Positions 11,388-22,400 of a stretch of DNA of 64,000 bases are shown here, piece by piece; position 1 is the first letter of the stretch; every line of letters starts with the position of its first letter. A program made the position numbers and the translations under genes. Origin of the DNA: Massospora cicadina (lineage: Eukaryota; Entomophthoromycota; Entomophthoromycetes; Entomophthorales; Entomophthoraceae); contig JAKSZP010002669.1 of NCBI GenBank assembly GCA_022478985.1, positions 186,001 through 250,000 on the forward strand. The letters run 5' to 3'. The notes under the pieces are model-generated. The model was not told the DNA's origin, did not search any database, and worked only from the letters and a program-made list of their open reading frames with translations.

Positions 11388-12503
11388 TCTCTTCAGATAC
11401 TTATCATGGACTCAATTCACAACTCTTCCATCCAAGAGATTCTTGATGGAGTAGGCATCAGTCGCCATCTTGGCAATAACTTCAAACAGACCCAACCACA
11501 ATGCTTCTACTTTGTTTCTTCTTCTGAACCCATTCATATCGAAATATGCAACTCTTTCGCCTATTTGATATTCTGCTAAAGCCAGTCAGTTCTTATTGTC
11601 AGTTGATTTCACTTGTATCCTTTTGTTCACTGTAGTATCAAATGCTTACAATTGTATATTGATCAGGATATTCATCAGTCAATTCAAGTACTTCTTGGCA
11701 CTCATCCTCAATGTTGTTTCCACCACTTAATATAAAATTGGTGGCAACGCGGCCTTCCTCCCATATAAGAATTCAAATGGCGCTTTTCCTGTCACCATAT
11801 GATGATTGATATTGTAGGCGAACGTCACAAAACTTAGGTACGCTCCCTATGTGGATGTTCTTCCTGAGACTAGCTTCCTCAGCGTCATGGCCAGTGTTCC
11901 ATTCACCCAATCTACCAGACCGTTCATCTCTGGCTTTTAAGGTACTGACATGACTCCTCTGATCCCCATTATTTCATTCAATCTTGGGATCACATGAGAC
12001 GTAAAGTTTGTCCCATTATTGCTGAGCAGGACCTGTGGATATCCATGCCGGTATACTACTTGATCCAGGATGAACCTTGCGGTACTGGTGGTATCTACTT
12101 TTGTTAGGGCTTTCATTTTAACCCATCTTGTCAGATGGTCAATGGCTACTATGATGTACTTGACTCCCCCTGTGCTCATCATCAGCGGTCCCATCACGTT
12201 TATGGACACCATGTGCCAGGAAAATCCAGGGCGGACCAGTCATTATCCAGTTGTATTATTGTGTGGTTTATGCAGCTGGCACTCCACACAACAAGCCAGA
12301 TGATCTGCAACATTGTAGTTGATCGATTCCCAGTAATAATACTGGAGAATATGGTCAGTTGTTTTCCTCAGGCCTCCATGCCCGACAACCTTGTGAGCTG
12401 CTTGCACAATAGATGCTCTTTCTGATGGCTTTAGGAATAATAACTGCTTCCCATTGATTATCTTAAACACTTGTCCATACATGGCCTTGGTGTTTTTCAT
12501 CAC
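11388..12503 (-). pseudogene. Integrase of element A
   Basis: From the N-terminal side (high coordinates): zinc-binding region with HKVVGHGGLRKT (12420) and CCVECQ (12290), catalytic core with SINVMGPL (12205) and LLSNNGTNFTSH (12010), then the C-terminal region with YQIGERVAYFDM, LWLGPFEVIA and YSIKNLLDG (11430-11570). Integrase inserts the DNA copy into the genome. Both readable catalytic Asp positions are Asn here (IDV to INV, SDNG to SNNG), and stops separate the pieces, so it is inactive. Element F has the same layout at 61690-62800. Confidence 0.85.
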
Positions 12504-12659
12504 TTTCTAAAGTGCACCTTGGATTTCTTGGGGCTCGTTCCTGATTTCTCTGTCGACCATTCTCTGGAATAGCTCATCTGCCTGCGGGTATACCATCTGG
12601 ACCATTGGTAACCGCGATAAGCCATCCACATTCTGGTGAGAAGCTCCCACTTGGTGGAC

Positions 12660-13850
12660 AATTTCATAATCATAAGACTGGAGATTAAGTGCCCAATGGG
12701 ACAGTCATCCTTCTGGCTCTCTCAAATTGTGAAGTCAATGCAATGAAGAGTGGTCTGTCACCGCTTTAAAGTGCGTTCCATGGATGTACACCCAGAACTA
12801 CTTACATGTGTAAATGACAGCAAGGCATTCACGCTCAGTTATGGTGCAGTTCCTCTCAGCATCTGAGAGTGTCTGGCTCACATATGCCACCAGATGTTTG
12901 TCCCCAAGTTCGTCTATTTGGCTTATGACAGTGCCAATTGCCATCAATGAAGCATCAGTTTGTATAATAAACTCTTGATTGAATTTGGATATTTCAGAAT
13001 TAGAGAATCTAAAAAACTGGCGTAGCTCATCGAAGGATTCCTGGGCTTCTTCATTCCATATAAATCCTTTTTTGGATCCTTCAATAATTGGAATAAGGGC
13101 TTGGCTGTTTGGGCAAAGTCCTGAATAAATCTTCTGTAGTATCCAACCATCCAAAGGAACACTTAATGTCTTGGAGACTCTTTGGCACATCCATCTGTTC
13201 TATGGATTCTATCTTCTGGTCTTGCAGCTGCAATCCAATGGAGTTAAATATTTTTCCCAGATATTTCAACTCTTTTTTAAAGAAGTGGCACTTACTCAGC
13301 TTAATCTTCAGGTTAGCCACAGACAGTCACTTGAATACTTCTTCCAAGTGGTGTAGGTGATCAGTAAATGTCCTACTGAACACGTTTATATCATTCAGGT
13401 ATACCAGGACGCACGAAAACTTAAAGTCACTCAGTATTGCATCCATGGCCCTCTGAAACGTTGCAGGCGCATTACATAGACCATGTGATCCTCGTCAGTT
13501 GGTATAACCTTTGCACAGTAATAATTGCGCATTTTTCCTGGTCTTCTTTTAGCAAGTCTATCTGTCAATATCCCAAGATCAGATCCATCACAGAGAAATA
13601 CTTCACTTCTCCCAATCAATCTAGCGCATTGACAATCCTCAGTAGGGGATATGAATCCTTCTTCATAATTTTATTCAGCTTCTGGTAGTCAATCACCACC
13701 CAGTTGGAGCCATCCTTTTTATTCACAATCAGAATTAGACTCACCCAGGGACTTGCCAATGGAATTAGAAGACCATTCTTCACTAGTTTGCTGATTTAAT
13801 TTTCCACTACTGCTTTGGTGGCTTTTGATCTTCGGATCAGTCTCATTCTG
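12660..13850 (-). pseudogene. Reverse transcriptase and RNase H of element A
   Basis: RT pieces lie at about 13080-13850, with YLND where the catalytic YxDD belongs (plus-strand 13390-13401), and KIKLSKCHFFKKELKYLG just after. RNase H follows at 12798-13190 with FIIQTDASLMAIGTVIS (active Asp kept) and ERNCTITERECLAVIY. RT-RNase H copies element RNA into DNA inside the virus-like particle. The frame is broken at several places and the YxDD first Asp is Asn, so it cannot be active as it stands. Confidence 0.85.
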
Positions 13851-13851
13851 A

Positions 13852-14860
13852 TCAGAAAGTTTTCCCAGTGTTGACCTTATGGATCACATCTCTTGCACAT
13901 CCCAAATTGTGGTCATCCTGAGTGAACACTTCACAATACTGTTTGAATAGTTTGAGCACCTCCTCTTGCTGGCCTTCTGACAGATCAGAAAGCTGCTCTT
14001 GATCAACCAATAGGATGATGCTCTCAGTTACCCCATCCAGTAATCCCATCTCATCAAGAGTCCCAAAACTATGGAATCTCCTCAATTCAGTTGTCAGGAT
14101 CAGATATACAAATGCGATGATATGATTCCTCTTGATCTTCATCAGTTTTTCAACTAAATTCACCAGGAAAACTCGAATTTATCCATGGCTTGGCATTATT
14201 ATCCCAGGAGCCACCCAAGGCTCCACTATGGACTTCTTCCAGGGGCTTCCGACCTCCCCATACAACAGCTCAGGTATCTCCAATGTCAACCCCATGTCGA
14301 CTATCATCTGCAATCCTGGCGGTATGGTCTTCTAATTCTTGATCCTAAGTGGAATTCCCCGGTTCTCTAGGATTCCCGCCGGCATTTCATGTCACTTCCT
14401 ACCAATTAATTGGTACCAAATTGGTATAATGCCATCATTGTATATTAGATTTATGAAGTTATTTATCCAATTCAGTGGAGCTTCACCATCCTTCTGATAT
14501 ACCAATAATAACGTCTGACCCAATATGGTCAATGTATTATCCTTGAAGTTACATTTAACTCCATTCTTGTGTAGAAATTCCATCCCTATCAGAATGTCAT
14601 AGTTTTTGTTGGCCAAAAGTATTGCTGGCGCAGATACCACCAACGACCCAAATCATAGTGGCAACGTAATATACGATCCACTGGAGACGGTGGTGTTCAG
14701 CCAGCTGTCCCATATTCCTTCTTATGTTCCAAGTCCGGCGAGATCTTCATCCTCTTTACCAGCTTGGTTGAGACATTATTGATGGGTGCTCCACTGTTGA
14801 CAATCACCCTCACCTGCACTCAATTCAATTGTGTCTATATACATACACTCAGAGTATTGC
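13852..14860 (-). pseudogene. Protease and PR-RT linker of element A
   Basis: Protease remains: VIVNSGAPINNVSTKLV at about 14760-14805 aligns with the VDTGAPVNIVS active-site loop, but the catalytic Asp codon is AAC (plus-strand 14796-14798), so Asn. NYDILIGMEFLHKNG (about 14590) is the second conserved strand. The linker holds WVAPGIIMPSHG (about 14200) and then DLSEGQQEEVLKLFKQYCEVF and HNLGCARDVIHKV before RT. The linker is shared with elements C, D, G and H. The frame is disrupted. Confidence 0.75.
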
Positions 14861-15299
14861 AATATAGTGTTTACTGAGTGAATAGCGGCGTTATTAGCCA
14901 AATTGAGTGTGTGATTAATTGGTGCTGATAAATTAGGAAACAATTCTTTATTGCGCTGAGGGGGATTGACATATTAGCCTCATCTAATTGGACTTCAGAT
15001 AATTCTTCAGGATTCTCGATGGTTTGCATCTTGTCCACCAGTTGTCAGGCATATGGCCGGGAAACTTACTTGATTATCTTGGGGTCAATTATCTTCGCCC
15101 AGCTCTGGTCAATGCATTTACATCCAGATTGACACTTGATACAGCTGATCCTGTTCATCATCCACGAACAGATCACTAATATCAATTTTCTTGGTCATGA
15201 TGTTGGGAAGAACAGGCTTCTCCGCAGCTCTAGACTGTTCTCCGTCTAGGTCACAAGCCCTTTTCCTGATTCCTTGGTGGCAGATGACTCTTTCTCCTG

Positions 15300-16450
15300 G
15301 ACCACATTGATCTGATCATTCAGCTTCTTACAGTGCATGGCCAAATGTCCTTTCCCACCACATTGGTAGCAGACCTTTTACTTCTTATTCAACCATCTGA
15401 ATTCTTTGGGATTATTCCCTGGTACAGTTTGGTTAATTTTCTCTTTAGCACCTTCGTTTCTCTTCATGGGATTCAAATTGCATACCAGATTGGATTTGAA
15501 GCTTCTATTTGGGGAATCAAATGGCGCTCCCAAAATTTTCAAATTATCTACAATTTTTGAGGTAGTTATTTCCGTCACAAACATGGAAGATATCATGCAA
15601 TGCAAATTGTGATAGGGCCTTTGAGCCACTGCAAGGCAATTCTGGCATTGAAGTCATCCAGTACTTTTGCTCCGACCAGGATCTGTGACTCCTGGTAAAA
15701 CCAATCCGCGAAGCTTGCTAGAGACTCATCTTTATGGAACTGCATTCCCATAAATTACTGATTGCACTTCAACATGCACGTTGGACTCCTGAACTCTTTT
15801 ATGATAGCCACCTTTGTCTCAGCATATGACCAGCTGTCCCCCTCCAGGTGAGGTAACACTAAGTAATGACAGTTAGTGTCTAGGCAATTCATGACTGTTA
15901 ATGCCTTTGACAATCACCATAGCCATACTTGGTCGTATCAAACAGTCAGAAAAATGCTGAGGCGTTATCCTGATAGAACGTTGGCAATTTTGGCATTGCC
16001 TTTAATTCCTCCGAGTTATCTCTGACCGATTCTCTCAGTTTGGCCACTCAGCTAACTTGAGGAGTGACTTCAGGGAGTCATCTCCGAAATGGCAGCAAAA
16101 GCAGGTGGCAAGTTCCTTGGGGTATTCAACTTCCCAAGTATTATGCGAGGACTTCTTTCTTTGGCATTTCTTGCCATATCAGGCTCACAAGCGCATTTGT
16201 GAGCTTTAAGTTCCTCCACCTGTTCGATCAGTCACTCTATATACATGCTGAACTTTCTCAAATGAATGCAATTCACTTTTCGCTCCATTTTCAGATATAA
16301 GACCTCTCAAATGAGGTCCCCTTCTTTTTTCTTCAACAAAATTACTTTCCCAAGTAACTTGTTCCCAAAGCTTGCAACAATATATATCCCTTCCTCCACC
16401 TTGGTGACTCGTTCTTCCAAGGCTGCGAATTCCCAATAATCTGCTGATTT
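15300..16450 (-). pseudogene. Gag of element A
   Basis: Capsid signature at about 15620-15790 (HKDESLASFADWFYQESQIL, then ARIALQWLKG), typical of the retrotransposon gag domain. A CCHC zinc knuckle, CYQCGGKGHLAMHC (CX2CX4HX4C), lies at about 15338-15379. Gag forms the particle and binds element RNA. Several stops and frameshifts are present. The region from 16200 to 16450 is open for 76 codons but I cannot identify it. Confidence 0.75.
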
Positions 16451-16546
16451 TAGGGAATTCTGGCTCACAGTGGCCAACTCAGTCTACAGCTTTGTTTAAA
16501 TCATCTTTGTACAACATTCTTATAAATTATTCAACTCAACTACACC

Positions 16547-16562
16547 CCTATATTGAGCACCA
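16547..16562 (-). promoter_or_regulatory. Primer-binding site of element A
   Basis: Three bases inside the 5' LTR, the minus strand reads TGGTGCTCAATATAGG. It starts TGG, complementary to a tRNA CCA end, and matches sites in C, D and E (TGGTGCTCAyTACAGG). The cognate tRNA would end in GAGCACCA. Confidence 0.65.
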
Positions 16563-16565
16563 ACC

Positions 16566-17719
16566 TGTAAAAATTTACTTAGGTGTTTATTATTGGCAAA
16601 CAACCCTAGTAATCTTTTTACTGCACAGGTTTGGTTTCTTGTGCACTTTGTCCTTGTTGTATAGTATATTAGATTATTAGTTGCTAATATTATGACAACT
16701 ATTATCCATAGTTGAGTATGAATTATTATATTTCAGTATAACACTCGGCCAGTATTTCCAATTAAATACTTGAGATGTCATGATCTTGGGATTTGTTTCT
16801 TCGTTCTGTCCAATCTGATCTTCGCTAAGATTCCCTGGTGACAGTCTCTTTGGTCCAACATACAGTCAGCAGCAATCCCCGATTGTGTCTCCTTCTTCTC
16901 TATATCCCCACTTAGATCTTTACTCTTTTCACTAAGAGTCCCCCAATTATCGCACACAGCAATAATATCCTTGAGAAGAATAGCACAGTTGAAAGCTGAT
17001 AATACTTTACTACTTAAACTATATACTGGATGAACAATATAGAACTTCTTTACTAAATGCTGTTCTTGTAAATACTGTTTTCTATTGTAAGTGAATCCAA
17101 GGAATTTATAGTGAGGATTCAGTCATCTAACCCTCAGTTGACACCTCTTCAATGAAATGGCAGATGTTGCCGTTGAATCACCCATCCTCATCTCAGCAGC
17201 AATGGTCTTCCCCATCCTGGCTAGGATTCTGTTGTTGGACATCCTCAAGACCTAAACAGAAAGAGTCAGAAAATGTTTCCCTAATGTTTACCTCTCGATC
17301 CAAGTGAACCAACCATATTTGGCTAGTTACCTGCTTAGGTAATGGGACTTATTACCCATTAAGGCAGGTCATGCACCAACTGATCGATTCACTAGTTGCA
17401 GGCGGCATCACTCGCCTTGCAACTTGGTATTCATTCCAAATCAGTTGGTAATGAAACCCAACCAATTCCAATTGGTACACCTGATAGTTGATCACTATCA
17501 GATGCCCCTATTTTGTCAGCCACTCCTCCCGATGAGATATTAGGTATTCATCCAGATTGATCCCTGATTGATACAACCAGGCAAACATCCCAAAATTCCC
17601 CAAATGTAGTTACTCTAGAACTTGGGCCAACTGATTTCAATCTACTTTGTCTTAGGGAATTGTCCCCTAGCGATTCCTGGTAATGTAGCAGGCTGGGAAT
17701 ATGAGCAAAAATCCCAACA
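16566..17719 (-). repeat. 5' LTR of element A
   Basis: 1,154 bp, TG...CA, partner of 8167-9316. On the minus strand it precedes the primer-binding site, so it holds the element promoter. I did not find a convincing TATA box in it. Confidence 0.9.
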
Positions 17720-17814
17720 TCCTTATTGGTGGAAAAAGGTTAATGAGCCTTTTTAGTGGAAAGTTTTTGAGCCAAGCACTTTTTTCATGAAATCAATTTG
17801 AGGGCTTAAGGTTA

Positions 17815-18405
17815 ACAAAAGGATAATGCCTTGCCTTCATTACATAAATACACTTAGATATCTGTAACTTGAATTTATGATCTAGGGTGCGCTAAAGGAA
17901 TCTTACACCACGTTAGTACTGTAGATGCCCTGATGGTATACTCAAAGCCCATAAGGCGTAGCTGAACCAATGATGAAGTTAGACTAAAAAGAGCTTAATC
18001 AGGTATTACAGAAAGGAAAACTGTGCCATCTCACAGTCCTTACTCCTGCCCTGTACTTATTGTTAAGAAAAAGGATAGCTCCAACTAAGTAGTGATTGAC
18101 TATCATCTAAATAAAATCATTAAGAAATTTTTTACCCCTTACCAATAATAGAAATGCCTTCAATCAAAAAGGAGGTGCTAAGTATTTTACTGCTTAAGAT
18201 CTCATCAGTAATTATGGCATATTGACCTTATGAAAGAGGAACAGAAGAAATGTGCAATTTTTACAATCCAAGGGTTGTGATAGCTAACGCGCATGTCTAA
18301 GGGTTTGTGCAATGCGCTTACCATCTTTTCAGAGAGCCATGGACATTATCTTAGGCGATCTGGAATTGACTTCATTTTGGTACAACTTAACTACTTTTAT
18401 ATGCT
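17815..18405 (+). pseudogene. Reverse transcriptase of relic G (5' half)
   Basis: Resumes from 7551. Translation shows YDLGCAKGILHHVST (17877 on), SPYSCPVLIVKKKDSSN (18030 on), VIDYHLNKIIKKF, GGAKYFTA then DLISNYG, KKCAIFTIQGL, and MSKGLCNALTIF (18290 on), the standard order of RT fingers and palm. At about 18380 the YxDD region reads LVQLNYF, then insertion Y interrupts it. Stops are frequent. Confidence 0.7.
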
Positions 18406-19212
18406 TGTTGTAATTGGTTTGACCAACCATCAATTTTATTATTTTATAAAATTTATATTTAACTAATGCTTAAATAAAGGGATTAATCAGTATACTTTTC
18501 CCTATGGCTCACAATTTATATAAAGTTGCTGAAGTTGTATTGAATTAATGGTGGAACCTTTGCCATTTCAACTGGATTACCAGTAAATACAGCGGAAGAT
18601 TAAATACTCAATCCTTTCTGATGAAACATGATCTCTTTATATTTTGATTACCTTGGCCTGCGGCACTAGTTTTCATATCACTCATCAATTATTATTTACT
18701 TTCATTCTTTTTCCCTGCACCGGTGTAAACCTTGTTAATAATAGACTTACAATAAAATCTCCTCGTCCTTTCTACCAGAGCCTTAAATCTAATAGGCTAA
18801 CTACTGTTATTATGAACATTATCCTGAAGTCACTGTCTTAGAAGCCCTGTATTTCACCATCATTTGATTGCCCAGATTTCCTTAATTCTGTTTCAGTGTT
18901 AAATCGTTGCACCAATGGAAATGAAGGATGAGAAAAGCATATTAGAAGGAAACTACCTTTGTGAAGGGGATCTTTTTTTATGTTAGCTGGTGGTAAAGAC
19001 TACCACAAGAAGCCTATTTCTTGAAAATCTCCAAAGCCACTGTCAGTAGATAACATTATGGTGCGCTTATTCTTTATAATTTTAAATAATAGCCTATTTG
19101 TGACAAATAAGGAATTTCCTTTTTTTCAAGGACGGTGTCTTCATACAATGCCTTGTATTTGTGTGCTTGTTAATCTGTGCACTTGTGATATGACACCCCT
19201 GTACCAATCACA
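18406..19212. repeat. Insertion Y (807 bp), likely solo LTR
   Basis: Starts TGTTGTAATTGG and ends TACCAATCACA, giving TG...CA ends and a short inverted match (TTGTAATTGG / CCAATCACAA). It splits RT of relic G: coding before it ends at the catalytic palm and resumes after it with FIHTFT and HLEEVFK. Flanks ATGCT and ATAGT may be a decayed 5-base duplication. No coding sequence is convincing inside. The family is not seen elsewhere in the window. Confidence 0.5.
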
Positions 19213-19935
19213 ATAGTGTTTATTCACACTTTTACATAGCAGCTATCCCATTTAGAGGAAGTATTTAAGTGTGTATCAAGGCTCAGTTTAAGATAAAACC
19301 CATAAAGACCTTTTTTAATGCTTAAAAGGAGTACCTGGGTCACATCATTGATATTTAAGGGATATGCCCCAGCCCCAAAAGCTTGAAGCCATTAGCTGAA
19401 ATTAAATACTGGAGAACAAACAAGACAAGCAGGTGTTCTTGGAAATTGTAGGATTCTACCATCATTTGATACAAGGTCACATACAGCTAGATGAATCATT
19501 GCTTCATCTATTAAGAAATTGGGCGGAGTTTTAAAGGTCTACGGAATGTGAGGACACCTCCAACAAGTTAAAAAACACTAACCCAAGAACTGGAGTGATA
19601 CTACTCAATTATTGACTGGCTGTTTTTTGTTCAATCTGACGCTTTCTTGTTGGCCATTAGATCTTTACTACACCAATCTAATGAACATGGGGATTAAATA
19701 TCCAATAGTCTTTTACAACCACGCCTTCATTAATCAAGAGAGAAACTATACACAAATAGAACATGTGGGTTTAGCCATTATCTTTATTTTTAAAGTTTCC
19801 GCGTTTACCTTTATGGAACTAAATTTCAGGTCGTTACAGATTATGACTCATTGCAGTTGAATACGATCTAAAAGGTCTTGAAAGGAGAAGTCAGCTCATT
19901 ACCCTTGCTCACTTAACTTGTAAGGCTGACTTGCT
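19213..19935 (+). pseudogene. RT end and RNase H of relic G
   Basis: Translation shows HLEEVFK (19245), EYLGHIIDI (19330), a decayed fingers-connection block, then an open piece of 82 codons (19612-19860) with PIVFYNHAFINQERNYTQIE and LNFRSLQIMTHC, which corresponds to the RNase H stretch PIaFaSraLn.hERNYt.tErE and v.TDH. The catalytic residues are decayed. RNase H would remove the RNA template during element replication. Confidence 0.65.
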
Positions 19936-20459
19936 GCTCATGGGATCTGTTCTACACAGATTAAGCACCATGCAATCATCAAGAAGGTAATAATGATCCT
20001 CATTGAGTAATTTTTTTACTTATCCTAACCATTCTAACATCAACCTTTTAGTTAAGCTATTTGTGCCCATGGCAAAACTCTTGTTGACACTCTCTGATAT
20101 ATTCCCTTTATGTTGGCCTTTGGGACACGATGGAATTCAATCTAACCTCTCCCTTGGAAGCTCAGCTCCAAGGTATATGAGTAGATGAATTTAATTCTCA
20201 AACAGAGCAGATCTCAGACTGGTTACTGTATCCTGAACAATTGTTAATCCCATAATGGTTACTGGTGATTAGATCACTTTTAACACTATTAGTGAAACAA
20301 AAAAAGGATAAACTGGGATTCTGTGTAAAGGCTTTCTATTAAAGTAAAAATTGAATTATTTTATATTTCTAGTGAAAATTCAAGATATAAAAAATATATT
20401 AAATTAAAAAGTAATTTGAGAATGTGTAGTAATATTAAAAGTATCAGATCCCCCAGTGA
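19936..20459. other. Unassigned stretch between relics G and I
   Basis: AT-rich, no supported gene. It should contain integrase of G or the 3' end of I, but I could not align either. An open piece of 61 codons at 20003-20188 has no recognisable motif. Confidence 0.3.
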
Positions 20460-20879
20460 AGCGGTGTCTGATTGTTGCTTTAGTTGCTTCATCCATTTGG
20501 TTCAATTTGTATCTGCAATCTCCTTCTTGCAGTAATTACCCCTGAACATGGATGTCCAAGGCCCTTTCTTTTGTCTTCGTTTATGGGTTGTAGGCTGTAT
20601 TTTCTCCTCAAATTGTCGCTTCATTACTTAAATAAGTAATATACTTATTAAATTCATGTTCATGCAATGGCGCGCCTTCAATGCGCCTTGCATCAAATTT
20701 TTTAGCATCTTGCAAAATTGATTGTTTTCACTTTTTATAATAATCAGTTGGGAGGATCAATCATTCCTGTTAGGGTAATTTAGTTAAATCATAATGTAAT
20801 TATCAGCTGATCGCAAAATTATTTAGCCCCAAAAGGTATAATAGGGATCAATTTTATAGTCTTCTTTGGAGATGTCATC

Positions 20880-22400
20880 ATCTTCACTAAGTTAATCTTC
20901 TGGAGCGCCATGTATTAATTATTTCGTATGACGTCATCCTGAGTGCATGACAATTTCTTGGGTTAACTGAATATATAGAAAGTGTTCATCCAATTAATTA
21001 TCAGCGGGTAAGTTGCCACCACTTCCTCCAGTTTGAGATTGAACTCTTCTCATTCAGCCATTTGAGGGATGATCTGCTGGTGCCTTTGCGGCCTCATCCA
21101 TGACACTTCCCCTCCCAATATGAGACTAGGGGAATAACCTTAGGTGCTGTGCATGTACTTTATAAAACCCTATGTTAGATTAGTGTCCCAGATAGAATAT
21201 TCAGCTCCTCGCTTTTCCAAGACATTTGTAGGCCCAGTCTATATGGCCTGCAGCTTTTCTGGCTGTTCATCCCATATATGATAAAGCATCACTTTGTCTC
21301 CTAGGGAATTTTAGTAGCCCGGTTTTCTTCTGACTCTCCCGTTGGCTTTAAAAGATAGTCGCCTCTATGTTGTTTAAGTTTTATCTTTTTATTCTAATGA
21401 GTTCCTCTTTTAACTCTTGATAATAGCTTTCAGCTACCAGGTTATTACGGTCTGCAGGAATTATCAGTGCTAGCAGGGTTGGTAGCGCTGCTTCTCGCCC
21501 ATATAAGCTTGAAAGGGGACATCCCAATCATCAGGTGGTGGTTAAGTCTGTAAGGCAACTAAGCGGAAGGCATCAATTTAACCATTTTGACTTGTAATTG
21601 AGGGCCATCTTTTTCAATATCCCTCTTAAGGATTCAAGAACTCACTCAATGCTTTAATTTGAAGATGATGTGCAGGAAGTGGTGAATTGTTTTTTCATCC
21701 CACTAAGTCCACAAGTTTTCTCACTACATATAATAAGATATTATCAATTATCTGATAGCAAGACTTGAGGTCACTAGTACTAAAAAAAAGACTTGAGGTC
21801 AACCATACCTTGTTATAAATTGGTTGTAGAGGAATTGAGTGGATGAGTTTTCAATGTAGATCTTAACTAAAGAGGCTTCAACAACTTGGTGAAGTAATTG
21901 ATAGCCACAATGATGAACTTTGATCAACAGGAGGCAATCAGAATGATTCTATCACATCAGTAGACATGTTATTGAATGGTACTGTAGGCGGAATTGGTGT
22001 AAACTCAAAGCGTTTCTACAGAGAATGGAAACTCGATAAGGTATACATAGTTCTAAAGCTTGATGAACTTCATCTAAATATACTTCCAGTAGAATCGTTT
22101 CTTCAGGTATGTCAAAGAATTCTGAAATTGTCCATGACCAATGTGCTTGTGTGCTTTCATCATTAATTTCATCCAATTGCTGGGTCTGATATATGGGTAC
22201 CACTTATCTTTAGACTTTCTTCTGCATGTTTCCATCAACATTTTGGGTGTCTTTGGAGCACCTTCTTATGATGGGAACACTTCATCTATTTCGTACTGCA
22301 GTGCTTCTTCTGGTAACCCAAAAAGTTAATGCAACTAATAGCTCTTTGGCGCTTTTAAGTGGAACACTGGCAATTTTGATAGTCCATCAGCGTTAAAAAT
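20880..22400 (-). pseudogene. Integrase of relic I
   Basis: Heavily decayed. The position downstream of RNase H and scattered blocks on the minus strand, such as YQTQQLDEINDE near 22190 in the zinc-binding part and a GYIG/PLIR-like block near 21500, fit integrase in comparison with element A. No catalytic triad can be read confidently. A 14-bp insertion with a target duplication lies inside it at 21774-21787. Confidence 0.4.
21774..21787 (+). mobile_element. 14-bp micro-insertion with perfect 14-bp target duplication
   Basis: CTAGTACTAAAAAA is flanked on both sides by AAGACTTGAGGTCA (21760-21773 and 21788-21801). The A-rich 3' end followed by a duplication starting AAGA is the signature of LINE-type target-primed insertion that aborted after a few bases. 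The same 14 bases occur in the micro-insertion at 48479-48494. Confidence 0.7.

Larger units (their letters stand above)
8167..17719 (-). mobile_element. Ty3/gypsy element A with both LTRs
   Basis: Two long LTRs of 1,150 and 1,154 bp, TGTAAAAATTTAC...CCCAACA, bound 7.25 kb of internal sequence. The 5-base flanks CCCTT and TCCTT are a one-mismatch target duplication. On the minus strand the order is 5' LTR (16566-17719), primer-binding site, gag, protease, linker, RT, RNase H, integrase, then about 2 kb holding an antisense reading frame, polypurine tract and 3' LTR. Integrase after RNase H makes it Ty3/gypsy rather than copia. All genes carry stops or frameshifts. It is inserted in element X. 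Confidence 0.9.
7552..17814. mobile_element. Foldback-like element X (about 710 bp), split by element A
   Basis: The X sequence is 7552-8166 plus 17720-17814; everything between is element A. It is flanked by a 36-bp direct repeat, 7516-7551 and 17815-17850 (32 of 36 identical), which is G coding sequence for a LLHKY block, so it looks like a long target duplication. The left end has tandem units of about 27 bp; the right end, reverse-complemented, has related units (ccACTAAAAAGGCTCATTAACC-like). Terminal inverted regions made of subrepeats are typical of foldback elements. It contains no coding sequence and includes a TAGG-rich tract. Confidence 0.45.
4700..19935 (+). mobile_element. Ty3/gypsy relic G, split by later insertions
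   Basis: Plus-strand fragments in correct gypsy order are spread over this span: gag leader and capsid/zinc knuckle (4735-6330), protease and linker (6640-7350), linker/RT start (to 7551), then, after the X and A insertions, RT (17815-18405), the Y insertion, and RT end plus RNase H (19213-19935). The coding sequence resumes across each junction, which shows that one element was split. No LTRs were found for it and no integrase is recognisable after 19935. Because A lies inside X and X inside G, G is the oldest layer here. Confidence 0.65.

Noticed and set aside
18644..18841. 65-codon frame inside insertion Y
   Set aside because: No motif or codon pattern; the insertion is otherwise non-coding and has LTR-like ends.
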